Source: Microglena sp. YARC (Eukaryota; Chlorophyta; Chlorophyceae; Chlamydomonadales; Chlamydomonadaceae). From it: a stretch of DNA of 64,000 nucleotides. Location: positions 16,068,043 to 16,132,042 of the forward strand of contig CM039467.1 of the NCBI GenBank assembly GCA_022414725.1, given 5' to 3'. Below, piece by piece: positions 17,182 through 27,487 of this stretch. A program made the translations under genes and the position numbers. Position 1 is the first letter of the stretch. Each line of letters starts with the position of its first letter. The notes under the pieces are model-generated. The model searched no databases, was not told the DNA's origin, and worked only from the letters and a program-made list of their open reading frames with translations.

Positions 17182-19316
17182 TCAATGGTGCGGCCGAAAA
17201 TACAGGAATCGTCGTCCAAGAATCCGTCTGCAGGTTGCTATGTGCTTGAGAGATTCCACTACTGTCTCCTTCACATCTGCTGGGCAGCCGGTGGACAACA
17301 ACGCCACCAGGGGGGGAATGCCGTCGGCAGATGCCACCTTGACCTGGTTGTCAGGGTTGTTGGTAACAAGATATGCAAGAGTATATACTGCCTGCTCCTG
17401 CACGTGCGCTGCAGTGCTGGCTGACAACAATGCAACTAAGGGGGGAATGGCACCTGCATTAGCCACCTCACCCTGGTTTCTGAAATTGTTTACCAGATGT
17501 TTAAGAGTATATGCTGCCTCAAGCTGCACATACACCGGAGTGCTAGCGGAAAATAACGCCACCAAAGAGGGAATGGCACCAACAGATACCACCTTGTCTT
17601 GGATACCAGTATTGTTGAGAACCAGAGCTGCTAGAGTATATGCTGCCTCTTTTTGAACATCCCATGGAGTGCTGGCAGACAAGAATGCCACCAAGAAGGG
17701 AATGGCACCTGCAGATGCAACCTCGGCCTGGTTGCCAGGGTTGTTGAAAACTAAACTTGTAAGAGCGCGTGCTGCAATGTACTGCACATGTGCTGGATTG
17801 CTGGCGGACAACATGGCCACCAAGGGGGGAATGGCACCTGCAGATGCAATCTTGCCCTGGTTGCCAGGATTGTTTTGGGCTAGATGCCCAAGAGCATAGG
17901 CTGCCCTCTGTTTCACAGGCGCTGGTGTGCTGGCAGACAATAATGACACCAAGGGAGGAATCGCACCGGCACATGCCGCCTTGCCCTTGGTGTCAGGGTT
18001 ATTAGCAACCAGAGCCCCAAGAGTGACTGCAGCGTTTTCCTGCACATCTACTGGAGTGCTGGAAGACAACAATACGACTAAGGGGGGGATGGCGCCGGCA
18101 GACACCACCTTGCCCTGGTTGCCAGGGTTGTTGGCCACTAGGTTGTGAAGAGCACGTGCTACTGTTTCCAGGAATTTTGGTGCAGTGGTTGCAAACAACA
18201 ATGCGACCAAGGCGGGAATGGCTCCTGCAGATGCCACCTTGCCCTGGTTCTCATGACTGTCAGCAGCTAGGTTTGAAAGAACCATTACTGCCTCCACCTG
18301 CACACTTGCTTGATTGCCAGCGGACAACAATGCCACCAAAAGGGGAATGGCACCGGCTGATGCCACCTTTACCTTGTTGCCAGGATGCTTGTCAAGTAGA
18401 TTTGCAAGAGCAGTTGCACCATGCCTCTGCACATGTGACGGGGTGCTAGAGGACAACAATTCCACCAAGGGGGGAATGGCGCCGGCAGATGCCACCTTGC
18501 ATTGGTTGACAAAGTTTCTAGAAACCAGCAATGCAAGAGCGCTTGCAGCCTCCTGTTGCACATCTGCTGGAGTGCTGGCAGACAATAATACAACCAAGGG
18601 AGGAATTGCACCTGCAGATACCGCCCTGTCCTGGTTGCTAGGATTGTTCCTGGCCAGATGCCAAAGAGCATAGGCTGCCCACTTTTTTGCATGCGCTGGT
18701 GTGCTGGCAGACAATAATATAATCAAGGGAGGAATCGCACCGGCAGATGCCGCCTTACCCTGGTTGGCAGGGTTGTTAGCAACCAGAGCCCCAAGAGCGA
18801 CTGCGGCGTTTTCCTGCCCATTTACTGGAGTGCTGGAAGACAACAATACAACCAAGGAGGGGATGGCGCCGGCAGATGCCACCTTGCCTTGGTTGACAAG
18901 ATTCCCGTCAACCAGACATGCAAGAGCGCACGCTGCTTCTTCCTGCACATGTGCTGGATTGTTGGCAGACAACAATACAACCAAGGGTGCGGTGGCACTG
19001 ACGGACGCAGCCTTGCCCTGGTTGGCAGGATTGTTAGCAACTAAACTTCCAAGAGCTAATGCTGCTTCGCTCTGCACATGTGCTGGAGCGCTGGAAGACA
19101 ACAATAAAACCAAAGGGGGAATGGCACCGGCTGATGCCACCTTTACCTGGTTGCCAGGATGGTTGCCAAATAGATATCCAAGAGCGACTGCTGCCCGCTC
19201 CTGCACAAGTCGCGGGGTGTGAGCTGACAACAACGCCACCAAGGGGGGAAGTGCACCGGCACATGCCACCTTCTCCTGGTTTCCAGTGTTGTTGACGACT
19301 AGATTCACAAGAACAT
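17182..19316 (-). CDS. Armadillo-repeat protein, C-terminal ~710 residues
   Basis: One uninterrupted frame holds 16 armadillo repeats of about 42 residues, each around the core GAIPPLVALLSASTPAHVQ, then A-x-x-A-L-x-x-L-V-x-N-N-P-x-N-Q-x-K. ARM repeats fold into a right-handed superhelix that binds other proteins; no enzyme is implied. The repeats are very alike at DNA level too (126-bp period), suggesting recent internal amplification. The frame ends ...LKHIATCRRILGRR...YFRPHH and a stop at 17182, but the true end may be a splice into the exons at 17054 and 16255. Towards the N-terminus the frame is cut at 19316 by a ~480-bp retroposon, then continues at 19795. Confidence 0.93.
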
Positions 19317-19794
19317 ATACCTCGTTCACTATGAAGTTATCACCGTTGGAACAACTGGTACTATTCCAACCTATTTTTTGACTTCTATGACCACTCTTGG
19401 ACTTCAGAGATCATGTGCCCTCAAACTGGCGGACACAGTCCACTCCCACACCATCACTAGCTTTCAGAGTATTTTACAGTGCAGACGTTTTATGGAAGCA
19501 CACCCCGGGTCGATACCCGTGGACTAGCACACAGACAGTCCCCCCTCTCAGGTTTTGTCTTGCCAGCTGCATTGTGTCGGTGCTTCCCAACCGGGGTGAA
19601 AAACCCCCGTATTAAGCTGCACTGGCATGATGTGGCTACGGTGCCTGCCGGTCAGGCATCGGTGGTAATTCTTTTTACTGAGATGGCCCTACGGTGACTA
19701 TAGCTAGCTCCGGCTTACGCTATGGTGTCCTTAACTTCACGTCCTGTGAGTAACGGTTCTACACGGATGTAACAATTTCAATTTCAATTTCAAT
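19317..19794 (+). mobile_element. Retroposon with (AATTTC)n tail inserted in ARM exon
   Basis: A ~478-bp insertion flanked by a perfect 13-bp duplication of the target (ttcacaagaacat at 19304-19316 and 19795-19807). It ends on the plus strand in four AATTTC-like units, preceded by ctccggcttacgctatggtg and cacgtcctgtgagtaacg. A 3' fragment of the same family is at 40423-40529. No reading frame or clear tRNA head was found, so it may be a 5'-truncated LINE or a SINE. Removing it with one duplication rejoins the ARM frame (ANVLV/NLVVNN). Confidence 0.88.
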
Positions 19795-20360
19795 TTCACA
19801 AGAACATTGGCTGAATTTTTCTGCACATGTGCTGGATTACTGGCTGACAAAAATGCCACCAAAAAGGAAATGGCACCGGCAGATGCCACCTTCTCCTGGT
19901 TCTCAGGGTTCTTGGCAACTAGATTCCCAAGAGCATTGACTGAAGTGTCTTGCACATGCGCTGGAGTGTCGGCTGATAATAAGGCAACCAAGAGGGGAAT
20001 GGCACCCGCAGATGCAACCATTCCCTGGTTGACAGAGTTGACAAACGACAGATGTATGAGAGCATAAGCTGATTTTTCCTGCACATGAGCTGGAGTGCAG
20101 GCAGACAATAATGACACCAAGGAGGGAATGGCACCCACAGATGCCACCTTATCCTGGTTGTAAGGGTTGTTGGCAACCAGATTTGCAAGAGCATAGGCTG
20201 TTGCTTCCTGCACACTTGCTGGAGTGCTGGCGGACAATAATGCAACCTTGAGAGGAATTGCACCGGCAGCTGCCACCTTACCCTGGTTGACAGAGATATC
20301 TAGGTCTATACAACCAAGCGCTTCTACTACATCCTCTTGTATGACTGATGGCGTGTCTGC
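19795..20360 (-). CDS. Armadillo-repeat protein, middle segment
   Basis: Four further ARM repeats (GAIPLKVALLSASTP; GAIPSLVSLLSACTP; GAIPLLVALLSADTP; GAISFLVAFLSASNP), preceded by TPSVIQEDVVEALGCIDLD. Bounded on the right by the copia element (target duplication tctgc at 20356-20360) and on the left by the retroposon. It is the middle piece of what was one continuous coding exon; once both insertions are set aside, frame is preserved at both junctions. Confidence 0.93.
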
Positions 20361-20684
20361 TATCAGCTTGAAATCACTCCGGTAGAGTGGACAGTAGATT
20401 AAAGCAGCGGAACAGACGCACCAATCTATACACGGAGACAAGGATAACGTTACAGACACAGGAGACCCATAAAGGGGCACCTGTGGTGAAAGGAGGCGGT
20501 AGACAGGAACCTAACAGGGTACAGATCAGACCGGAGACGTAGGTGACAGGAAGCTGCCACTGAGTCATCTCAAGATGACTCAGTCCCACGGGAAGCTGGC
20601 TCAGGAGAGCCGATAGTTCTAAGGGAGTACATAAGTAGTCACCAAGTCATAAAACGCGTGAGAGCACCGCTATACATGCTGATA
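20361..20684 (-). repeat. Copia 3' LTR
   Basis: A 324-bp terminal repeat, identical by eye to 26967-27290. Ends are a 7-bp inverted repeat TATCAGC/GCTGATA. The short purine-rich stretch just inside it (minus strand ataggtggag, 20685-20694) is the candidate polypurine tract. Confidence 0.95.
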
Positions 20685-21079
20685 CTCCACCTATGACACA
20701 GGTGACATACAATAGTACTACTCCACCTATGGCACTGGTGACATAGAACTATATGTAACAAATTAAAAAAAAAAAAAAAATCAAAGAACTCCGAAAAATA
20801 AAAATCGAGAGAAACTTCAAATGAAACCCGAAGGGTGTGAGGGAAGGTATGAAGCAAGGCAAAGAACCAAAATTTGCCAAGTGGATATAAGAGGACAACT
20901 AAATATCAAAGTCGGGTAACAACGGAATAGAAAACCCGATCCGGGAATAGGAACCTAATGCCAATCAATGATAACTTAAAGAAACTTGAAATGTAACCAA
21001 AGAAACCCTAAAATGTAACCAAAAATTCCAGAATACATGTAACCAAAATTCTAGAATACATGTAACAAAAAAAAATGGT

Positions 21080-21277
21080 TTAAGGAGAAGCAGTCATTCC
21101 AAACATGCGAATGAAACGCCAGAACACCATAGGATCAAGGGGCTTGGTGAAGGGGTCAGCACAGTTGTCCTTAGTGTTAACATAGGCAACATCCACCTGG
21201 CCATCCTCCACCAGCTCCTGGATATAGTGATGGATGACATCAATGTGCTTGTTGCGAGGGAGCAAGCTGACAGTCAT
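21080..21277 (-). pseudogene. Copia RNase H, C-terminal end
   Basis: Reads LLPRNKHIDVIHHYIQELVE, DVAYVNTKDNCADPFTKPL and ends MTASP with a stop. The KHIDxxxHxIRE and ADxFTKPL motifs are the usual end of copia polyproteins. It is one frame away from the preceding segment (21240-22217); the change falls within 21240-21277. Confidence 0.9.
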
Positions 21278-22217
21278 TGGCCCAGCTCAAGGACCCCAAG
21301 TTGTCACCCTGAATGGTGACCAGGTCACAAGGCAGCCCTAGATCAATTCTCAACTTTTTCAACCATTGCACCTCCCTGGCAGTCTGAGACAGGGCCTGAT
21401 ACTCAGCCTCACTGGAGCTAACAGCAACAGTGGGTTGCCTTTTGCTCATCCAATTCACAAGGCAGCCTCCAGCAAGCACAGCATAGCCAGTCTGAGATCT
21501 CCTGTCAGACCCATCATCAGCAAAGGATGAGTCACTAAAGACAGTAAAAGAGAAACCAGGGCTGTGAGTGTAAGTGAGGCCCAGATGGGAATGGTCTCTC
21601 AAATACAAAAGCAAGCGCTTGGCTGCAGCCCACAGGGGGGCAGTGGGTTGAGCAGAAAACCTGAACAGGTAGCTCACAGCAAAAGAAATATCAGGCCTTG
21701 TGCAGGTAGCCAGGTACAGCAAAGCCCCCACAAGAGAGAGGTACTGGCTATTAGAGGCCAGAGGTTCTCCAGGAGGATCAGTGACAGTGCACTTGGACAT
21801 GGGAACTGAAAACTTGGGCTTGGTAGCAGCAGTGAGACCAAACTGCTCCACCAGCTCAACAATGTAGGAGTGCTGGGAGAGGTCGATCTTAACACACCTG
21901 CCGTCAGAATCAAGTGTACAAGTCATGTCCAATGAAAGGAACTGGACAGGTACACCCATTTCCTTGACTTCCCACCCAGCTGCTTCCATAGCCTTGATCA
22001 GCAAGGCATACCTATGCAGCTCACTAAAAGCACAGATAAAGTCATCCACATAGGTCAGGACATAGCTCCACCCACCAGTAGAATCCCTCCTGAAATACAG
22101 AGCAGGTTCAGCTTTGCACATGGTAAAACCGTGGGCAACCAAAACCTGCTTTACATCTTTGCTCCAAGCCCTGGGTGCCTGCTTCAAACCATAAAGAGAT
22201 TTAATTAGCTTGCACAC
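21240..22217 (-). pseudogene. Copia reverse transcriptase (C-part) and RNase H
   Basis: Contains KSLYGLKQAPRAW, the catalytic YVDDF, then the RNase H region (YLATCTRPDISFAV; AVSSSEAEYQALSQ; GDNLGSLSWA). These are the hallmark motifs of copia RT/RNase H. The upstream part is in another frame (22205-22756), and the downstream tail in a third. Confidence 0.95.
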
Positions 22218-22756
22218 AAGGGGAACATTGTCAGGACCAAGTTCATGAAAGCCCTCAGGCTGGTAGCAGAATAGGTCCAGACCAGGTTCCAGAATGCAGT
22301 CTTGATGTCCAGCTGCCTCACAAACATTTTTCTATGAGTGATGGCAGCAAGGAGCACACGAAGACCTGCTTTAGAGGAGACGGGGGCATATACATCATGG
22401 TAGTCCAGCCCAGGACGTTGCAGAAAACCACGAACTACAAAACGAGCTTTAAAACGCAAAGAACCACCAGCCCCATGTTTCTTGACAAATAACCATCTGC
22501 CAGATAGAATCCTCTGCCTAGGAGGCTGTGGAGTGAGGACCCAAGTGCCATGAGCATGGAGGGAGGCCATCTCATCCTTCATAGCCTGCAGCCAGAGATC
22601 TCTGTCTGGGTTGGTAGGTAACATTGCAGCTTTATAAGAGAGTTCAGTAGAGGTAGAAATAAAAGCCCCCACGTACAAGCAGTGTACTTGTACATGGGCA
22701 GCGGGGATATCAGCAGTATCAGCAGTAACCGGTAATAAAAGCCCCCAGCGCAGCAC
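22205..22756 (-). pseudogene. Copia reverse transcriptase, N-part
   Basis: Reads WLQAMKDEMASLHAHGTWVL, GRWLFVKKH, ARFVVRGFLQRPGLDY and RQLDIKTAF, the palm/fingers start with the first catalytic Asp. It shifts frame just after KTAF (near 22290), where the family's xNGxL motif is also altered, hinting at a small deletion. A frame change at a GGGGG run (about 22735-22742) separates it from the integrase segment. Confidence 0.93.
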
Positions 22757-24113
22757 TCATGCGTGGTTGAACAAGGCCGGCCTCCTTTGCCTCTAAATCG
22801 TCGAAGCCTGGGTACACTGGAACACCCCAGCCATACGCAGTATCTGACCCGGACCAGTGTTCGAGGTCATCACTCACATCATCTGTGACGGCCACATCGT
22901 CGCAATGCCTGGTCCGGTATAAACCACCAGGTATAGCAGGGGGTGAAGTGATCAACAACTCCCGCGAGCTATCCGAATAGGTGGACGGGGGGTGGCGACT
23001 AGTGGGCAGTGGACCTGTACTAGGTTCCACTATGACCCGAGGCTGTCCTAATCCTACGACTTCACCGACGAAACGTGGCGCAGAGGAAGGCCCGGCGACC
23101 CCCTGAGATTCGAATAAATTAGAGCTTGAAGGAACATCAGACTCCCCCTGGCCCAATGCCGCCGCACGCGATACAGCACCATCATTACCTGGCCTGGGAC
23201 GCATCGTCATCCCATGACCAGTAAAGCGGTCAACAATCGGGGTTGGTAAAGGGCCCAGGACATTGTCAGTAGTATCAAGCCCTTTACCGATGATAGCGGC
23301 AGGGGTGCGAGAAAAATACTGAGATCCATCATAGGGAAAGAGCCCAGGGATACAGTTATAGCTAAACTGTTCATAGAAGAGCACATCACGACTCTCTACC
23401 ACCTGGCGCAACTTAGGAACCCAAACAAAATAACCCTTACTCACCAGAGAATACCCAACCAGTCTACCAGATAACGCCCTTTCGTCAAGCTTATTGCGCT
23501 TCATCCCATTCACTAAGGTAACATAGCATGGGCACCCGAACACGCGCAATAACGATACATCAGGTAGAACCCCAAAGAACAACTCATAAGGAGTCTTGTC
23601 ACCCTGATTAGGCAGCCGGTTGCGTAGGTAACACGCGGCGAGGAAGGCATAGGGCCAGAAGGACTTAGTGAGCTTAGACTCCAAGTGAATGCTCCTAGCT
23701 ACGTTCTGAAGGACCCCATTGTACCGTTCCACAGTCGCATTCTGCTGAGCAGTGTAAGCCATGGACAATTCATGCACAGCACCAACCGATTCTAACCAAT
23801 CCTCGAACCACTTCACTATAAATTCCTTAGCCCTGTCAGACCTAAGACACTTGAAAACAAATCCATGCAGCTGAGTCATCCATCTGAGGATGGTAGTTTG
23901 AACTGCTAAGGGAGCTTCATCCCTGGTTCTCAAGCACAAGACCTCAGCATAGCCAGAGTATTGGTCAGTGAGACACAGAACATAAAACTCCCCACGCAAG
24001 CCCCTAATATTAAATGGCCCCATGATGTCCAAGTGAAGGCGTTGTAATGGGGCACGGATCCTAGTTTTGCTTTCTTTAGGAAAAGGGATACGTTTCCCTT
24101 TGCCTTCTGACAA
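22719..24113 (-). pseudogene. Copia integrase core and linker
   Basis: The catalytic triad context is visible: HLDIMGPF, LRSDRAKEF and AQQNATVERYNGVLQNVAR (D, D, E). RNRLPNQGDKTPYELFFG and a variable linker follow. It joins the integrase zinc-binding part in the frame ending at 23930 across a GGGAAAC sequence at about 24087-24093. Confidence 0.94.
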
Positions 24114-24781
24114 GCATCACATGGGATCTTAGACAGTCTTTGCACCTGTTGGAGAGTGAGGGGTAAGTTCTGAACCAAACCCTTCCTTACAAGGTTGTGC
24201 ATGGCATCATAGCCAGGGTGACCCAGCCGCCTATGCCACAACCATTCAGGAGTGGTAGGGATCACAACTCCACCATCCTCATCAACATCAAGAGCAAAAG
24301 CTGGATAATCTTCAGCACCATACAAACGGCCACGAGGGGTGTGACAAGGCCTACATGCAAACTTGTACACACCATCACTGGAGGCAGGGAAAGACCACAG
24401 AACAGAAGAGCCCTGTGTGGCAGTACAACTAAGACTATCAAAAGAAATCTTGCAGTTGTGAGCATGGGCAACAGCATTTACTGACATGAGGTTCACCGGA
24501 CAGTGTGGGATGTAGAGAACATTGGTTAAAGTGATTGGTGTTGGTAACCAATCACTACATAACACAATAGAACCCTGACCCACAGACCGTTGAACCACAC
24601 CATCACCAAATTTAACTGCTGGCCCAGTCTCAGAAGCATGAAACACAGTGAACAAAGACATATCACCTGTGATTGACATCCCAGCTCCAGAATCAACATG
24701 CCAGACACCCTCAGACAGGCTCGGGCTGCAGACATTTGAAAATTTCGCAGTGCAAGAGAAAAGGACAGAGCGTACCTCCTA
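23930..24781 (-). pseudogene. Copia protease and integrase zinc-binding domain
   Basis: After an in-frame TAG at 24781-24779 the frame continues through VWHVDSGAGMSITGD, the aspartic protease active site (DSGA), then LYIPHCPVNLMSV and the HHCC domain (WLWHRRLGHPGYDAM ... CDACQKAKG). The true integrase continues in the -1 frame after AAG GGA AAC. Confidence 0.92.
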
Positions 24782-26293
24782 TTTCTTGTCCAAAGCATAC
24801 CCATCAATCTGAGCCTGCAAGGAGGCCAGCTGCCGCGGAGTAAGCACACCTGGAAGGGCCAAGGCCATGGGCACCGGATTGGTAACCGGTGCACCAGGCT
24901 TGGTCTTACGCAGGTGCGGATGCTTCGTGAAACAGCGATCCTCCGAGTGGGTCGTCTTGCTGAGGCATGGGCCCCAAGTGCAATCCAGACGTCGCTTGTT
25001 GGAACCAGAACCCTGAGAACCAGATCCCTGCCCACGCTGAAACGCAGCATTGGCAGGAACCTGGGGAGCGTCCCGGGACCAACCAGGATGCCTGGAGTCG
25101 GACCTGGGGAGAGCAATGTTCAAAATGTCGAGAGACCGATATGCCTCCAGACAAGACCAGTAATCTACAGTCTGTCTGTTAGCCAACATCATACCGTACT
25201 GGATCCGCAGCGATTCAAATCGGATCAAACGGATCCCATTCACAATGGTTTCCATGGCGTGGCGCTGAGTGACAGGATGTCCAGCACTGCGGAGGTCAGT
25301 GCACAGACTGCGAACCATGCGAAAGAAATCATCGACACGGTCAGAAGGGCCCATGTGCGCATTATGAAGTTCGATACGCATGAGAGGGACTCTAGAGGCA
25401 AGGGCATCAGACTGCGTCTTCCGGATATCCAAAAGGATATCCCGAGGGGTGGCAAAGTCCTGGTATACCTTGACCATATCGTCCTCCATGTTCGCGAGCA
25501 TCATAGTTAAACACATGAACTCCTGACGTTCGAGAGGCAGTGCACTGAACCCCAACAGTGCAGGATCAAACCGAGACTCACCATGAATGAGGGTATTAGA
25601 CCCAGCTCCATTCGCAGAAGGGACAGGAGCCAAGGACCTACGAATGTCCGTGAAATACTCCGCAGCAAGACCAGCGTCAAGAGCGCGCTGGTCGTCTATG
25701 TTCCTAATCACAGGAATGGACCTCGCAACACTCATAAGCAGCTCGAAATCTGGGCTAACAGGACACAGAGGGACAGGCACTCGCACAAACTGATAACCAA
25801 GCTTCTCGTGATCACTACGCCTCGTACCAACAAAGGAAACACCATGATCTGGGGGATACAGAATCCCAGAAGTGACTGGACCAAGAAAAGAACGACACCT
25901 GGTACCAAGCTCAGAGAAAGCCATCACTCGGCGATGCCTCAGCTTCACACTAACATTTGCCATTGTAGCCTGCATATCCATCCGACCGTACAAAGAGCGG
26001 TTCAAGGACTCACCATCCCGTCGATCCTGGTTGATCAGGCGGTAGTCCCGCAAGTTCAAAGTCGGAGGAGATCCACCAGTGAGCAGATGCTCCCAAGATT
26101 CGCATGACCGCGTATATAGCATAGGAGGAGGGCCAGGGGCAGGAGGCAGCTCCACCGGCGGAGGCGGAGGGGGGTTCCAGGGAGGCACCAGCAGCAGAGG
26201 TGCGTGCAGAGGAAACAGCAGCCTCGCGAGAGCGAGTGTGGTAGCCAGGGAGGCCACGCTCCATGGGGGCAGATGCAGAGGAAAAAGAAGCAA
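24779..26293 (-). pseudogene. Copia gag, C-terminal part
   Basis: A 504-residue frame with gag-like helical sequence (HNAHMGPSDRVDDFFRMVRS; WSCLEAYRSLDILNIAL) and a knuckle-like CTWGPC...THSEDRC, a CX4CX5HX4C variant of the usual CX2CX4HX4C. It ends with TAG exactly in frame with protease. The N-terminal gag region continues in another frame (26010-26867); the change lies near a CCCCCC run at about 26170. Confidence 0.88.
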
Positions 26294-26867
26294 AGCCCTT
26301 CAAGAAAGTGGGCTTAGCCACCTCCGGGTAAGCCGGGGGAACAGGCTCAAAGGGAGGCGCCGACGAAGGCTGAGGCTGATACACAGGCGAAAGCTCTCGA
26401 TTAGGCATCTGCTGATCAGCAGGCTCATACACCGGCGAAACAGCGGAAGTCTCAAAGACACGAGTGGCAGCAGCAGATGGGGTCACGCCACCGAAGTCAG
26501 CACTCGTAGCACTCTTCAAGTCCTCCTCATCATCAGTAGTAGTAGAGTAGTCTTCATCATAATTGAAGGGGACGCAATGAGGCTGCGGGTCTGATGCACA
26601 ACGGATGATCTGTGTCTGTACACAACACAGCTTCATCAGGACATCCTCAACATCAGAGGACAGGCGTCGAACATTGAGAGAAGGAACCGTAAAGTTGGAG
26701 GATTGATCGGGGGGGTTACTTCCTTGATGGCGGAAGGACCCTCCTCTCCGGCAGCAGAGGCCGCTGGCGCGCAGTCGTCTAGCCAATCTAGAGGAACCTT
26801 CACCCCCGTTGGGAGGATTCGGTCGCATCCATTGCTCACAATGACACTGCGGATCCCACGAGCCCAT
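26010..26867 (-). pseudogene. Copia gag, N-terminal part
   Basis: Low-complexity, Pro/Ser/acidic sequence (NYDEDYSTTTDDEEDLKSAT; SPVYQPQPSSAPPFEPVPP), without a recognised domain. It likely forms the N-terminal extension of gag, joined to the downstream frame after a frame change around 26170-26250. The start codon is uncertain. Confidence 0.65.
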
Positions 26868-26966
26868 GAAACACCATTAAGTTTGGTAAGTTTCACAAAG
26901 CCGGCAGGAGGCCCTCGCGGAAGTTGCATTATCAAAGCAGTGGTAGTGATGAGGAGCCCAGTAACC

Positions 26967-27290
26967 TATCAGCTTGAAATCACTCCGGTAGAGTGGACAG
27001 TAGATTAAAGCAGCGGAACAGACGCACCAATCTATACACGGAGACAAGGATAACGTTACAGACACAGGAGACCCATAAAGGGGCACCTGTGGTGAAAGGA
27101 GGCGGTAGACAGGAACCTAACAGGGTACAGATCAGACCGGAGACGTAGGTGACAGGAAGCTGCCACTGAGTCATCTCAAGATGACTCAGTCCCACGGGAA
27201 GCTGGCTCAGGAGAGCCGATAGTTCTAAGGGAGTACATAAGTAGTCACCAAGTCATAAAACGCGTGAGAGCACCGCTATACATGCTGATA
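26967..27290 (-). repeat. Copia 5' LTR
   Basis: A 324-bp terminal repeat identical by eye to the 3' LTR. Just inside (minus strand ggttactgggctcctcatc, 26966 downward) is where a primer-binding site should be. It does not match the plant initiator-Met 3' end and only loosely resembles an anticodon-arm (half-tRNA) site, so the primer is unknown. Confidence 0.95.
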
Positions 27291-27487
27291 TCTGCTGACA
27301 ACAAGGCCACAAGATGGGGAATGGCACCCGCGTCAGCTACCTTGGTGCTGTCTTTCTTTGCTAGAGCCTTGAGTTCACGTGCTCCAATACTCTTATCATC
27401 CAGTCCGGATGTGGGACTAATTCTCAAGATGTTGCAGAGAATTTCCCTGTTGTCTGGTTGATCATGCAAGTCCTCCTTGGCTGCCAT
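27291..27487 (-). CDS. Armadillo-repeat protein, N-terminal segment
   Basis: Starts MAAKEDLHDQPDNREI, then LDDKSIGARELKALAKKDST and the first ARM repeat GAIPHLVALLSAD, cut by the copia insertion. With the element and one tctgc removed the frame runs SAD/TPSVIQ, so this was one exon with the 20360-19795 segment. The frame is open upstream to 27667, so an earlier start is possible; MAAKEDL was chosen because sequence before it lacks ARM-like character. Confidence 0.85.

Larger units (their letters stand above)
20361..27290 (-). mobile_element. Complete Ty1/copia LTR retrotransposon, recent insertion
   Basis: A 6930-bp element on the minus strand: 5' LTR 26967-27290, gag, protease, integrase, reverse transcriptase, RNase H, 3' LTR 20361-20684. 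Integrase ahead of reverse transcriptase makes it Ty1/copia type. Both LTRs are 324 bp and look identical base for base, and a perfect 5-bp duplication (tctgc, 20356-20360 and 27291-27295) flanks the element, so the insertion is young. The LTRs begin TATCAGC and end GCTGATA rather than TG...CA. The coding region has an in-frame amber codon between gag and protease and several frame changes, so the element is either non-autonomous or carries assembly indels. It interrupts the first ARM repeat of the host gene. Confidence 0.97.

Noticed and set aside
20374..20589. 71-residue frame in the LTR
   Set aside because: Present identically in both LTRs; no known domain and LTRs are not normally coding.
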